From Coriobacteriia bacterium (GTDB lineage: Bacteria > Actinomycetota > Coriobacteriia > Coriobacteriales > UMGS124): a stretch of 64,000 nt of DNA. The stretch covers positions 23,023-87,022 of the forward strand of contig JAGZEG010000013.1 of assembly GCA_018368455.1 (NCBI GenBank). Reading direction: 5' to 3'. Shown piece after piece: positions 51,197 to 59,335 of this stretch. Every line of letters starts with the position of its first letter. Position 1 is the first letter of the stretch. Made by a program: the position numbers and the translations under genes. Below the pieces are notes generated by a model. It worked only from the letters and a program-made list of their open reading frames with translations, searched no databases and was not told the origin of the DNA.

Positions 51197-52321
51197 ATGG
51201 AACGCATGAACCAGAACCTGAGCCGCCGCTCGTTCGTCGCCGGCGCCGCCGCCGTCGCCGGCCTGGCTGCTGCCGGCTTTGCGGGCGCCCAGGCGTTCGC
51301 TGCCGACAAGGCCGCCTCGAGCGCTGCCGACGCCAAGGCTGCCTCCGCCTCCGTTGACGTCAAGACCTCCGCGGACGGCAAGTCCATCACGGTCGTCGAC
51401 ATGGCCGGCCGCGAGGTCACCATCCCCAACGAGGTCAAGAGCGTCGCGACGTTCGGCTCCGTGGGCGTGCTCAACGCCTTCGTCGAGTGCATGGGCAAGG
51501 GCGACCTCATCGTGAACCAGATGCCTCAGAACTTCACGAAGAACGATCGCTGGGCCATGCAGTACAAGTTCGCCCCGCAGATCGCCGACGGCCCCGTGCT
51601 CGAGACGGCCGATGGCGTCGACCTCGAGGCCACGATGCAGCTCAACCCCGACCTGTGCATCACGATGACGGAGGACACGGCCCAGCAGCTCTCCGAGAAG
51701 GGCATCCCCTGCATCGTTTTGGCCTGGGCCGACGTCGAGGACGTCAAGGTCGCCGTCACGCTGATGGGCGAAGTGCTCGACGCTCAGGATCGCGCCGCCG
51801 AGTACAACGAGTACTTCGACAAGATGGTCGCCAAGGCCGCCGAGCGCACGGGCAAGCTCACCGACGACGAGCGCGTCAAGGCTATCTACGGCGACGTCGA
51901 GAGCCTCACGAACCCGCACGTCATCTCCGAGTGGTGGATCGAGACGGCCGGCGGCATTTCGGTGACGAAGGAGGCCCACACGAAGAACTCGCTGGAGTAC
52001 ACCCGCGAGGACCTGCTGCTGTGGGCCCCGCAGGTCATCTTCTCGAGCAACACCGACCTCGACGCCATCCGCAACGACGCAAACATCGCCGACCTGCCCG
52101 CCATCGTCGAGGACCGCATCTACGCGGTGCCGACCGTCGCGCACGTGTGGGGCAACCGCACGGTCGAGCAGCCGCTGACGGTCATGTGGGCCATGAACCG
52201 CATGTATCCCGACCTGTATGCCGACGACGAGCTCAAGCAGGACATCCACGACTTCTATAGCGAGTTCTTCAAGTACGACATGAGCGATGAGGAGATCGAC
52301 GGCATCATCAATTACCAGTAA
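51197..52321 (+). CDS. Tat-exported ABC substrate-binding protein (importer 2)
   Basis: The 374-residue receptor of the PF01497 class has Tat signal LSRRSFVAGAAAVAGLAAAG, an Ala/Ser-rich spacer and VVDMAGREVTIPNEVKSVAT opening the N-lobe. The C-lobe includes ISEWWIETAGGISVTKE near residue 245 and ends in an FFKYDMSDEEIDGIIN helix. It differs from the receptor of importer 1 in lacking the long C-terminal tail. AAGGGGGA is the ribosome site. The following hairpin at 52352 separates it from the NifH-like gene by only about 100 bases, so co-transcription with attenuation is plausible. Confidence 0.88.
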   Translation: MERMNQNLSRRSFVAGAAAVAGLAAAGFAGAQAFAADKAASSAADAKAASASVDVKTSADGKSITVVDMAGREVTIPNEVKSVATFGSVGVLNAFVECMGKGDLIVNQMPQNFTKNDRWAMQYKFAPQIADGPVLETADGVDLEATMQLNPDLCITMTEDTAQQLSEKGIPCIVLAWADVEDVKVAVTLMGEVLDAQDRAAEYNEYFDKMVAKAAERTGKLTDDERVKAIYGDVESLTNPHVISEWWIETAGGISVTKEAHTKNSLEYTREDLLLWAPQVIFSSNTDLDAIRNDANIADLPAIVEDRIYAVPTVAHVWGNRTVEQPLTVMWAMNRMYPDLYADDELKQDIHDFYSEFFKYDMSDEEIDGIINYQ

Positions 52322-52351
52322 GCGCTATTGAGCGTGTTCCGGTAGGTTGCA

Positions 52352-52393
52352 AGGCCTCGCTTTCCGGGTATCCTGAACCGGGAAGCGAGGCCT
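52352..52393 (+). terminator. Strong hairpin between importer 2 and the NifH-like gene
   Basis: AGGCCTCGCTTTCCGG pairs with CCGGGAAGCGAGGCCT around a 10-base loop. A T-poor GCTTCGGCTTTGG follows, so it may be a partial terminator that sets the ratio of transporter to reductase transcripts. Confidence 0.6.
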
Positions 52394-52424
52394 GCTTCGG
52401 CTTTGGGGGAAGGCGAGGGGAACG

Positions 52425-53240
52425 ATGTATCGGCTGGCTATCTACGGCAAGGGCGGCATCGGCAAGTCAACGACGACGTGCAACATCGCGGCGGCGCTCG
52501 CCTCGCGCGGGCACACGGTCATGCAGATCGGGTGCGACCCCAAGGCCGACTCCACGAAGCTGCACATGGGCGGGGAGACGGTGCGCACCGTGCTCGACTG
52601 CATGCGCGCGGGGGGCCAGCTGACGCTCGAGGACGTCGTGCATCGGGCCCCCGATGGCGTGCTGTGCGTCGAGGCGGGCGGGCCGGTGCCGGGCATGGGC
52701 TGCGCGGGTCGTGGCATCGTCGCGGCGTTCGACACGCTCAAGAAGCTGCGGGCTTTCGAGACGTACGAGCCGGACGTTGTGCTCTACGACGTGCTGGGCG
52801 ACGTCGTGTGCGGTGGCTTTGCGATGCCGATGCGCGGCGAGTACGCCGACGCCGTCATGATCGTGACGTCGGGCGAGATGATGAGCCTCTACGCCGCGTC
52901 CAACATCATGCGTGCCATCGAGAACTTCCAGAAGCGCGGCTACGCCCACCTCGCCGGCCTCATCGCCAACATGCGCAACGTGCCGGACGAGGCCGCGAAG
53001 ATCGCGCAGTTCTGCGAGGAGGAGGGCGCGCGCGTCGTGGCAACCGTGCCGCGCTCGCCGCTCATCCAGCAGGCCGAAGACGCCGGGTCGACTGTCGTGA
53101 GCGCGCTGCCCGATAGCGAGCTGGCCGAGGTGTATCGCGGGATCGCCGCAGCGATTGAGCACGATGCTGAGGCGCTGGCGGCGAGCGGTGCCGCGGGCAC
53201 GTCTCGGGCGGCCGGCGCTGTGATGACGGGGGCGCTCTAG
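52425..53240 (+). CDS. NifH-like iron protein (nitrogenase superfamily)
   Basis: This ATP-dependent reductase component (271 residues) has P-loop GKGGIGKST at residues 9-17 and IGCDPKADSTKLHMGG switch/metal region. Both cysteines that hold the shared [4Fe-4S] cluster are present: C93 in GMGCAGRG and C129 in LGDVVCGGFAMP. It should dock to the NifDK-like proteins encoded next and pass electrons on ATP hydrolysis. Its C-terminus (after about residue 245) is an Ala/Ser-rich extension. GAGGGGAACG precedes the ATG, and the NifD-like gene begins one base after its stop. The short sequence set does not allow assignment to CfbC, BchL or the methylthio-alkane reductase H protein. Confidence 0.9.
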   Translation: MYRLAIYGKGGIGKSTTTCNIAAALASRGHTVMQIGCDPKADSTKLHMGGETVRTVLDCMRAGGQLTLEDVVHRAPDGVLCVEAGGPVPGMGCAGRGIVAAFDTLKKLRAFETYEPDVVLYDVLGDVVCGGFAMPMRGEYADAVMIVTSGEMMSLYAASNIMRAIENFQKRGYAHLAGLIANMRNVPDEAAKIAQFCEEEGARVVATVPRSPLIQQAEDAGSTVVSALPDSELAEVYRGIAAAIEHDAEALAASGAAGTSRAAGAVMTGAL

Positions 53241-53241
53241 C

Positions 53242-54483
53242 ATGGCGCAGCTCGCGTACCAGATTCCCAGCGGGGGCCGTCGACGCGCCATCCTGCGTAT
53301 CCCCGAGAGCCACGATCTCCACCTGTGCCCGAACTCGTGCGGCCGTCGCCAGGGCATTCGCGCCCTCAAGAACGGCGAGGCCGACCACGCGTCGTTCCTG
53401 AGCTTCTCGCAGGCCGACGTAGCACTGGGCGACTACGTGCGCCAGATCGATGACGCCGTGGACGCGGTGCTCGCGCGCGTGAGCCCGAGGCCTCGCGTGC
53501 TGAGGCTGCATGTCAACTGCATCGATGACTTCCTGGGCACGGACACCGACGCCCTGCTTGCGGGCCTCGCGCAGCGCCACCCCGACGTGACGTTCCTGCT
53601 TGCGCGCCTCAACCCCATAGCGGAGGACGTGCGCGGTGGCGAGTCGCCGGCGCAGGCCGTGCAGTCCGGGCTCTATGCGCCGCTCGTGCCCGTTGCGCCG
53701 CAGGATCACGACGCGGGTATCAACGTCGTGGGAACGTTCGCGCGCCTGCCGCAGGGCAGCGAGGTCTACGACGTGCTGGCAGCTCTGGGCACGCGGGCTG
53801 ATGAGGTGCGCGACCTGCTGAGCTGTCCGACATTCGCCGACTACCAGCTCATGGCGCGCAGCCGGCTAACGCTGAGCGTGGGTCATCTGGGCGACACGGC
53901 TGCCGCTGACATGGAGGGGCGCCTCGGCATCCCCTGGATGGCCTGGCCCGCCTGCTACGACCTCGACGAGATCTCCCGGCGCTATGGGCGGCTCGCGGAT
54001 CTGCTGGGTGCGGGGGCTTCCGACGTCGCCGAGCAGGTGACGGGCCTACTGGCCGAGGCGCGGGCGAAGGCCGAGGCCGCGCTTTCCAGGGCGCGCGAGG
54101 TGCTGGGCGACATGCCGCTGTACGTGGACACGTCCGCTTCGCTCATGCCGTTCTCGCTGGCGTGCACACTGCTGGAATGCGGCTTCAACGTGCGAGCCGT
54201 GTTCGCGCTGCACTCCAAAGGTTGGGACGACGACGCCCGCCACGTGCTCGAGGCGGCCCACCCCGACGTGCTCGTGATCACGAGCCAGGGTATCGAGGCC
54301 ATCCAGGGCTTCGACCTGCCGCGCGAGGCCGTGAGCGTCGGACGAGACGCCGCGTTCCTCGTGCGGGCGAATCACGTGGCCGATCTGTATCACGACGAGG
54401 GCCACTTCGGCTTTGACGGCGTTGCTCGCCTGGCCGACCTGCTCGCCGAGAGTCTGTCGTCCACGAAGGAATGGGGTGCGTGA
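53242..54483 (+). CDS. NifD/NifE-like nitrogenase component 1 protein
   Basis: The 413-residue component-1 fold subunit carries the likely cluster-binding pair in LHLCPNSCGRRQG (C29 and C33). Further cysteines occur at LSCPTFADYQ and AWPACYDLDEISRR. It is shorter than true NifD (about 480-500 residues) and lacks visible counterparts of the FeMo-cofactor Cys and His segments. It is thus of the uncharacterised nitrogenase-like (Nfl) group and not a nitrogen-fixing enzyme. The stop and the next start overlap as TGATG, so the D and K partners are translationally coupled and probably form a heterotetramer. Confidence 0.82.
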   Translation: MAQLAYQIPSGGRRRAILRIPESHDLHLCPNSCGRRQGIRALKNGEADHASFLSFSQADVALGDYVRQIDDAVDAVLARVSPRPRVLRLHVNCIDDFLGTDTDALLAGLAQRHPDVTFLLARLNPIAEDVRGGESPAQAVQSGLYAPLVPVAPQDHDAGINVVGTFARLPQGSEVYDVLAALGTRADEVRDLLSCPTFADYQLMARSRLTLSVGHLGDTAAADMEGRLGIPWMAWPACYDLDEISRRYGRLADLLGAGASDVAEQVTGLLAEARAKAEAALSRAREVLGDMPLYVDTSASLMPFSLACTLLECGFNVRAVFALHSKGWDDDARHVLEAAHPDVLVITSQGIEAIQGFDLPREAVSVGRDAAFLVRANHVADLYHDEGHFGFDGVARLADLLAESLSSTKEWGA

Positions 54484-55931
54484 TGGCGCGGCTCTCTCTG
54501 TACCTGCCGCCGCTGGCCGGCGACTACTCCGGCGTCTGCTCGACGCTGTTCGGCCTGGACTGCCTCGTCGTCATCGTGGACGCCAACTGCTGCACGCGCA
54601 ACTACGTCGAGTACGACGAGCCGCGCTGGGCCCGGCGGCGCAAGACGGCATTCTCGGCCCAGCTGCGCACGCTTGAGGCCGTCATGGGCGACGACGAGCG
54701 CATCGTCTCCCAGGCGTGTGAGGCTGCCGAGGAGCTGACGCCGGCATGCGTGGCCATCATCGGCTCGCCGGTGCCGGCCATCATGGGCATGGACCTGGCG
54801 GGTATGGCGTGCGAGGTCGAGGCGCGTACGGGCATTCCGAGCCTCGGCTTGCCGACGACCGGCTTTGAGACGTACGAGCAGGGTGTCTCTTTGGCGCTCG
54901 ATGCGCTCGTGGCGCGGTTCTGCGTGGGTGACTCGGCGCCGAGTGCCGACGGCAGGGCGGATGCCTCGGAAGGGGGCTCTTCGCGCCTGCGGGTGAACGT
55001 GCTGGGCTTGTCGCCGCACGACTTCGCGGACGAGGCTGACATGCGCTGCGTGCGGGCGTGGCTCGCTGAGGCCGGCGTCGACGCGGCGTTTTGCCCCGAT
55101 GCCGCCTACGCGCTTGACGACGTCGCCCAGGCCTCTGCGGCCGACGCGAGCCTCGTCGTGGCGTGGTCGGGCCTGCCTGCGGCGCGGCGCCTGCGAGAAG
55201 AGCACGGCGTTCCGTTTGTGGTGGGCCGGCCCCTCTGCGCCGAGGACGCCGCCGTGCTGGCGCGCAAGCTGCGCGCGGCGGCCGGGGGCGCGCCCGACGA
55301 GGCGGGAGATGCCTCCGCGATCGGGGATGACCCGTGCTCTGTGGGGGATGTCCCACTGTCGGGCGCGGCAGTGGTTGGGGGCGCATCCGGCCAGGGGACT
55401 TCCTCCGGGGTTGCTCCGTGCTCGGCGGAGGGCGACGTGCTGTCAGGCGCCGCTGCACTTGATGCCGCTCTGGCGGGTGCGTCGTCGGCCCTCGGGGCAC
55501 TGCTCGGTGAGCTTCCGGCCGTTCCTGTGGTTCCGGAGCCGCCCGATGATCCTGCCCCGCTGCTCATCATAGGCGAGCAGGTGTGGGCGAACGCCGTGCG
55601 CGGCCACGCTCGGCAGATGCTCGTGGCCTCGCAGGATGAGCGCCCCATCGTCGTCGCCTCGCTGTTCGCGATGGACGATGCGCTCATGGAGTCGGGCGAT
55701 CTGCGCCTGCCAGACGAGGCTGCGCTTCAGGACCTCGCGCGGGAGAACCCGGGCCTCGTCTGGATCGGCGACCCGCTGCTCGCGCGCATTCCGGAGCTGG
55801 GAGAGGCGCCGCACCTCGCCGTGCCGCATGAGGCGCTTTCGAGCACGTTGTACGAGCGTGACCGCGTGGCGCTCTCAGGCGAGAGCATGCTGCACGCACT
55901 GGAAGGGTTCATCGCCGAGTTGCGGGGCTGA
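54483..55931 (+). CDS. NifK/NifN-like nitrogenase component 1 protein
   Basis: The 482-residue partner of the NifD-like protein begins LSLYLPPLAGDYSGVCSTLF with cysteines at about 19, 27, 36 and 37 (ANCCTRNYVEYDEPRW), positions suited to a bridging Fe-S cluster. VAIIGSPVPAIMGMDL near 100 and LPTTGFETYEQGVSLA near 125 are component-1 fold blocks. An unusual Gly/Ala/Ser-rich insertion of about 70 residues (near 265-340) separates the last two domains. The ATG at 54483 overlaps the upstream stop. MoeA-like and radical SAM genes follow. Confidence 0.82.
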   Translation: MARLSLYLPPLAGDYSGVCSTLFGLDCLVVIVDANCCTRNYVEYDEPRWARRRKTAFSAQLRTLEAVMGDDERIVSQACEAAEELTPACVAIIGSPVPAIMGMDLAGMACEVEARTGIPSLGLPTTGFETYEQGVSLALDALVARFCVGDSAPSADGRADASEGGSSRLRVNVLGLSPHDFADEADMRCVRAWLAEAGVDAAFCPDAAYALDDVAQASAADASLVVAWSGLPAARRLREEHGVPFVVGRPLCAEDAAVLARKLRAAAGGAPDEAGDASAIGDDPCSVGDVPLSGAAVVGGASGQGTSSGVAPCSAEGDVLSGAAALDAALAGASSALGALLGELPAVPVVPEPPDDPAPLLIIGEQVWANAVRGHARQMLVASQDERPIVVASLFAMDDALMESGDLRLPDEAALQDLARENPGLVWIGDPLLARIPELGEAPHLAVPHEALSSTLYERDRVALSGESMLHALEGFIAELRG

Positions 55932-56036
55932 GCAGCGTACACCGCGTGCCTTGGCATCTCGGCTGGAGACATAGGGGAGCGGGCCTTCTGCACGGATGGC
56001 CCGCGTGGAACGTCAAAGAAGAAATGGGGGAGCACG

Positions 56037-57266
56037 ATGAAGTTCGAGTACGACGAGGCTCTGGAGCGTGCCGACGCGCTCAAGAAGCTGTGCGAGGCGT
56101 GGGCGCCTGAGCCCGAGACGGAGGTCGTTTCGCTGGCTGAGGCTCAGGGCCGCTACGCCGCGACTGACCTGCGCGCCCTCGTGACGCTACCCGTCAAGCG
56201 GAGCGCCCGTATGGACGGGTATGCCATCCACAGCGAGACGTTTGCCAACGGCGAACCCGACGCGAGCGACTGGAAGGAGGGCGTCGACTACGTGCGCGCG
56301 GACACGGGCGACGACTTCCCCGACGAGTATGACGCGGTCATCAGCGTCGAGAGCGTCGAGTTCAACGACCACGGCGGCTTCTCCATCGTCCGCCACGACA
56401 TGGACGTCAAGCCGGGCGAGGGCGTCTCTCAGCGCGGCTCGCTCGTGACGGAGGGCCAGCTTGTCGTCAAGGCCAACACGCGCCTGACGGCCGAGCTCGT
56501 GGCCGCGCTGGCTGTCGCGGGCTACGCCCAGGTCAGCGTCATCAAGCCGATCACGGTTGCCTACCTGCCCACCGGTGACGAGCTCGTGCCATGGGGCAGC
56601 TACCCGGCGCGCGGCCAGAACATCGAAGCCAACAGCCTGCTCGTCAGCGGCATGCTGCGCGAGTGGGGCGCCCGCTGCATTTGCTACCCCATCGTCGTCG
56701 ACGACGAGAAGAATCTCGAGGCGGCCCTTGACCGCGCGCTCGAGGCGGCCGACCTCGTGCTCATCAACGGTGGCTCCTCGCGCGGCGGCGCCGACTACAA
56801 CGCAACGATGCTGCAGCGTCGCGCCAGCTACTTCGTCCACGGTGTGCGCGCGGTGCCCGGCCGCCCCGTCGGCATGTCGATGATCGACGGCACGCCGGTC
56901 GTCAACGTCCCTGGCCCGGTCAACGCCGCCTGGCTGTGCATGGACTGGCTCGTGCGCGGCCTCGTTGCCTGCTGGTTCGGTGCCCCCGTCGTCGCGCGTC
57001 CCACGGTGAAGGCGCGCCTCGCCGAGGACTTCGCCAAGCCGGCCAAGATGGAGCGCATCGCCCGCATGGGCCTGACGCCCGACCCTGAGCACCCCGGCGA
57101 GCTGTTGTGCGCGCCGCTGCCCCGCTCCATGGGCACGCCGGAGACGATCACGAAGAGCGATGCCCTGCTGACGCTGCCGATTGGCGTGGACAAGGTCGAG
57201 GCCGGCACGGAGGTCGAGGTCGAGCTGCTGCGCCCGATGGAGCTCATCCGCGCTGACTGGGCGTAA
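56037..57266 (+). CDS. MoeA-like molybdopterin molybdotransferase
   Basis: MoeA inserts molybdate into adenylated molybdopterin. This 409-residue protein keeps the fold: KRSARMDGYAIHS near residue 57, the domain with VAYLPTGDELVPWGSYPARG near 180, and LINGGSSRGGADYN near 245 in place of the more common GGVSxGxxD loop. TPVVNVPGPVNAAWL follows near 285. No other molybdopterin-synthesis gene is nearby. Its position 105 bp after the NifK-like gene and before a terminator makes it part of this operon, so it may insert a metal for the nitrogenase-like system. GGGGGAG precedes the ATG. Confidence 0.85.
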   Translation: MKFEYDEALERADALKKLCEAWAPEPETEVVSLAEAQGRYAATDLRALVTLPVKRSARMDGYAIHSETFANGEPDASDWKEGVDYVRADTGDDFPDEYDAVISVESVEFNDHGGFSIVRHDMDVKPGEGVSQRGSLVTEGQLVVKANTRLTAELVAALAVAGYAQVSVIKPITVAYLPTGDELVPWGSYPARGQNIEANSLLVSGMLREWGARCICYPIVVDDEKNLEAALDRALEAADLVLINGGSSRGGADYNATMLQRRASYFVHGVRAVPGRPVGMSMIDGTPVVNVPGPVNAAWLCMDWLVRGLVACWFGAPVVARPTVKARLAEDFAKPAKMERIARMGLTPDPEHPGELLCAPLPRSMGTPETITKSDALLTLPIGVDKVEAGTEVEVELLRPMELIRADWA

Positions 57267-57304
57267 GGCGGGCGGGACATCCCGACGCCTCAGATGGGAT
57301 TGCG

Positions 57305-57351
57305 GGCCCGCCGGGCGGTCGTCGAGAGGCGGCGCGACCGGCGGGCCTTTT
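57305..57351 (+). terminator. Intrinsic terminator after the MoeA-like gene
   Basis: GGCCCGCC pairs with GGCGGGCC, with further pairs (GGTCG/CGACC) inside, followed by TTTTG. It ends the nitrogenase-like operon proper; the 235 bases after it up to the radical SAM gene show no other feature. Confidence 0.85.
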
Positions 57352-57585
57352 GCTGCGGGCACCAGAGGGCGCCTGCGCGCTATAGACGCTGCCTGGGGAA
57401 CGGCCGGGGCCGCGCGTATGGGCACGTCGGGGCCGGCTCGGTGTGCCCCTGCACCATGGGATTCGGGAAATGACACCGTCGAGCCGGCCGGCTGAGGTGC
57501 GCTTGCTGTGCTCGGCATGTCGGTTCGATCGAGTGCTTTTGAGGCAGGACGCCAGGCGAGGCGCTCCTGGGAGGGGGAGATTGCC

Positions 57586-58614
57586 GTGGAGGAGAAACAG
57601 GCAACCGAGATTCCGTCCGAGCTGAGCGGACTTCTCGTGGAGCTAGACACTCGGCCGGCGACACGCGAGGAAGCGCGCCGGCTGCTCGAGCTGACGCTGG
57701 GCGACCCGGAGCGGGAGCCCGAGGCGTGGGTGGGAGCGAGCGGCGTTGCGGCGCATCCCGCGGCGCTCGATGCCCTATGTGCTGCGGCGACGCGTGTGCG
57801 CAACCGCGAGATGGCGGGGCGCGACGAGGTGGAGGCGGGGCTCAACTCCGTCATCCCGTGCTACCTGCGGCCGCTGTGTCGTTACTGCCCGTACTGGCGA
57901 CAGCCCGGCTCGCGTCCCATGCCTATCGATGAGCTGCTCGGCTACGTGCGCTACCTGCACGACGAGACGGATGTTCGCCAGTTCCATCTCAGCGGTGGCT
58001 CAAAGCGCGGTGGCGGGGACTGCGGCATCGTGGGCATCGTCGAGGCTATTCGCGCGGCGGGATACGACGACATGGACGTCGTGGTGAACTGCGGTGCCTC
58101 CATGTCCGACGCCGATCTCGCCCGTCTGGCAGAGCTGCGGGTCAAGCGCGTGTTCTCCGTGTTCGAGACGACAAATCCCGATGTGTTTCGCGCGACGAAG
58201 CCCGGCGACGACCTCGACGAGAAGCTCGACTTCGCACGGCGCATAGCGGCGGCGGGCATCGGCGTGGGCACGGGCATGATGGCCGGCCTCGGACCGGTTG
58301 CGTCCAAGTATGACGACTACGTGCGTACGCTGTTCGACATCGCCGCGCTGCCGAAGCTCGAAGCGATGTACATCTCGAAGTTCCGCCACGCGCCAAACAT
58401 TGCGATGAACGACCATCCCGAGTGCCCGCTTGACGAGGCCCGGGCGCTCGTTGCTGTGGCGCGCCTTGTGCTGTGCGACGTCCATATCCGCGCGGCTGCT
58501 GGCTGGCGTCCCTCCGAGCGCGAGGCGGCGCGGGACGCTGGCGTTGGCTCGCTGACGGCGGGCCTGATGTTCCCGCGTCCCAAGCCGGGGGAGAAGGGCT
58601 GCTGGGGAGATTAA
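57586..58614 (+). CDS. Radical SAM enzyme with CX5CX2C motif (HmdB/BioB-HydE-like)
   Basis: The 342-residue radical SAM protein has an unusual cluster motif C92-x5-C98-x2-C101 (PCYLRPLCRYCPYW); the standard is CX3CX2C. CX5CX2C is the hallmark reported for HmdB, the radical SAM protein of [Fe]-hydrogenase gene sets. QFHLSGGSKRGGGDCGIVGI near residue 128, NCGASMSDADLARL, ETTNPDVFRATKPGDDLDEKL and IGVGTGMMAGLGP follow the BioB/HydE/HmdB barrel. It may build or modify a cofactor for the nitrogenase-like complex upstream. The GTG at 57586 has GGGAGGGGGAG at ideal spacing; earlier in-frame ATGs lack a site. Confidence 0.85.
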   Translation: MEEKQATEIPSELSGLLVELDTRPATREEARRLLELTLGDPEREPEAWVGASGVAAHPAALDALCAAATRVRNREMAGRDEVEAGLNSVIPCYLRPLCRYCPYWRQPGSRPMPIDELLGYVRYLHDETDVRQFHLSGGSKRGGGDCGIVGIVEAIRAAGYDDMDVVVNCGASMSDADLARLAELRVKRVFSVFETTNPDVFRATKPGDDLDEKLDFARRIAAAGIGVGTGMMAGLGPVASKYDDYVRTLFDIAALPKLEAMYISKFRHAPNIAMNDHPECPLDEARALVAVARLVLCDVHIRAAAGWRPSEREAARDAGVGSLTAGLMFPRPKPGEKGCWGD

Positions 58615-58811
58615 CCTGCGGGGGCGGCGCCAGCATGTAGGTGCTGCCCCGGTGTCTTTCGCGGCGCGCAGAGGCACTGCGGCGCACCCTTTGTGGGGCG
58701 CCTCGCTGCGTGCCGGCGTGCCCAGAAATCCCACGATGCGAGATCTGAGCCCTGCCGCCGCACTGGAACGCCCGCCTCCAGACCCAGATTGCTTGTTGGG
58801 ACGCGCTTCGA

Positions 58812-59058
58812 AGACGTCCCGTCGCTCAGAGCAGAGGGAAACGGCGCCCGTGTGGTCAAAAGGCGATAGCTTTGCGAGTCAAGGGACCCCAGACGATCCG
58901 TAGGCTTGCCCCACGGCCCATCGCGACCTGCGGTTTTCTTAGCGCAGGTTCGCGATGGGGCTGCGCAGGGGCCGCATCGGGGGCTCCCTGCCTCGCAAAG
59001 CGCGGTAGTTTTGGCCAGGGAGATGGTGTTTCCTCCTGCTCTGGGAAGGACGGGCCCT
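58812..59058. repeat. Class 3 inverted repeat, copy 1 (CTTTGCGAG arms)
   Basis: The left arm (CAGAGCAGAGGGAAACGG, GGTCAAAA, AGCTTTGCGAG) is mirrored on the right by CTCGCAAAG, TTTTGGCC and TCCTCCTGCTCTGG. A central palindrome CCCATCGCGACCTGCG...CGCAGGTTCGCGATGGG at 58917-58959 contains the CGCAGGT core. A related copy is at 63321. The remaining gap from 58615 to 59335 holds no supported gene. Confidence 0.85.
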
Positions 59059-59335
59059 GCGGGGTTGTCTTGCATGCGAAAGAGGCTGCCCCTTGAGGTG
59101 CAGCCCTTCGGGGCCACTTGTCCTGGCGGGTTGAAGTTGCGCCGTCGCCGGGGATTTGGGGCCCGCTTCTCCGCCGGACTCGGTGAAGTGCGGGGGCAGG
59201 ATTGCCAGCAGGTGGGGCGCTGCTGGTGCGGGGGCTATTCTTGGGTCCCAACTCCAAGGGGGATCCGCGGGTGTATAGTGGCGGTAATCCTACGACCGTG
59301 CGGGCGTACTGCCCGAAGGGGAGGGGTGAGCCGCC

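Noticed and set aside
52425..55931. A nitrogen-fixing nitrogenase, or BchLNB/CfbCD
   Set aside because: Component-1 proteins are too short and lack FeMo-cofactor ligand segments; no nifB/E/N, chlorophyll or F430 genes are near. Final placement still needs a phylogeny.
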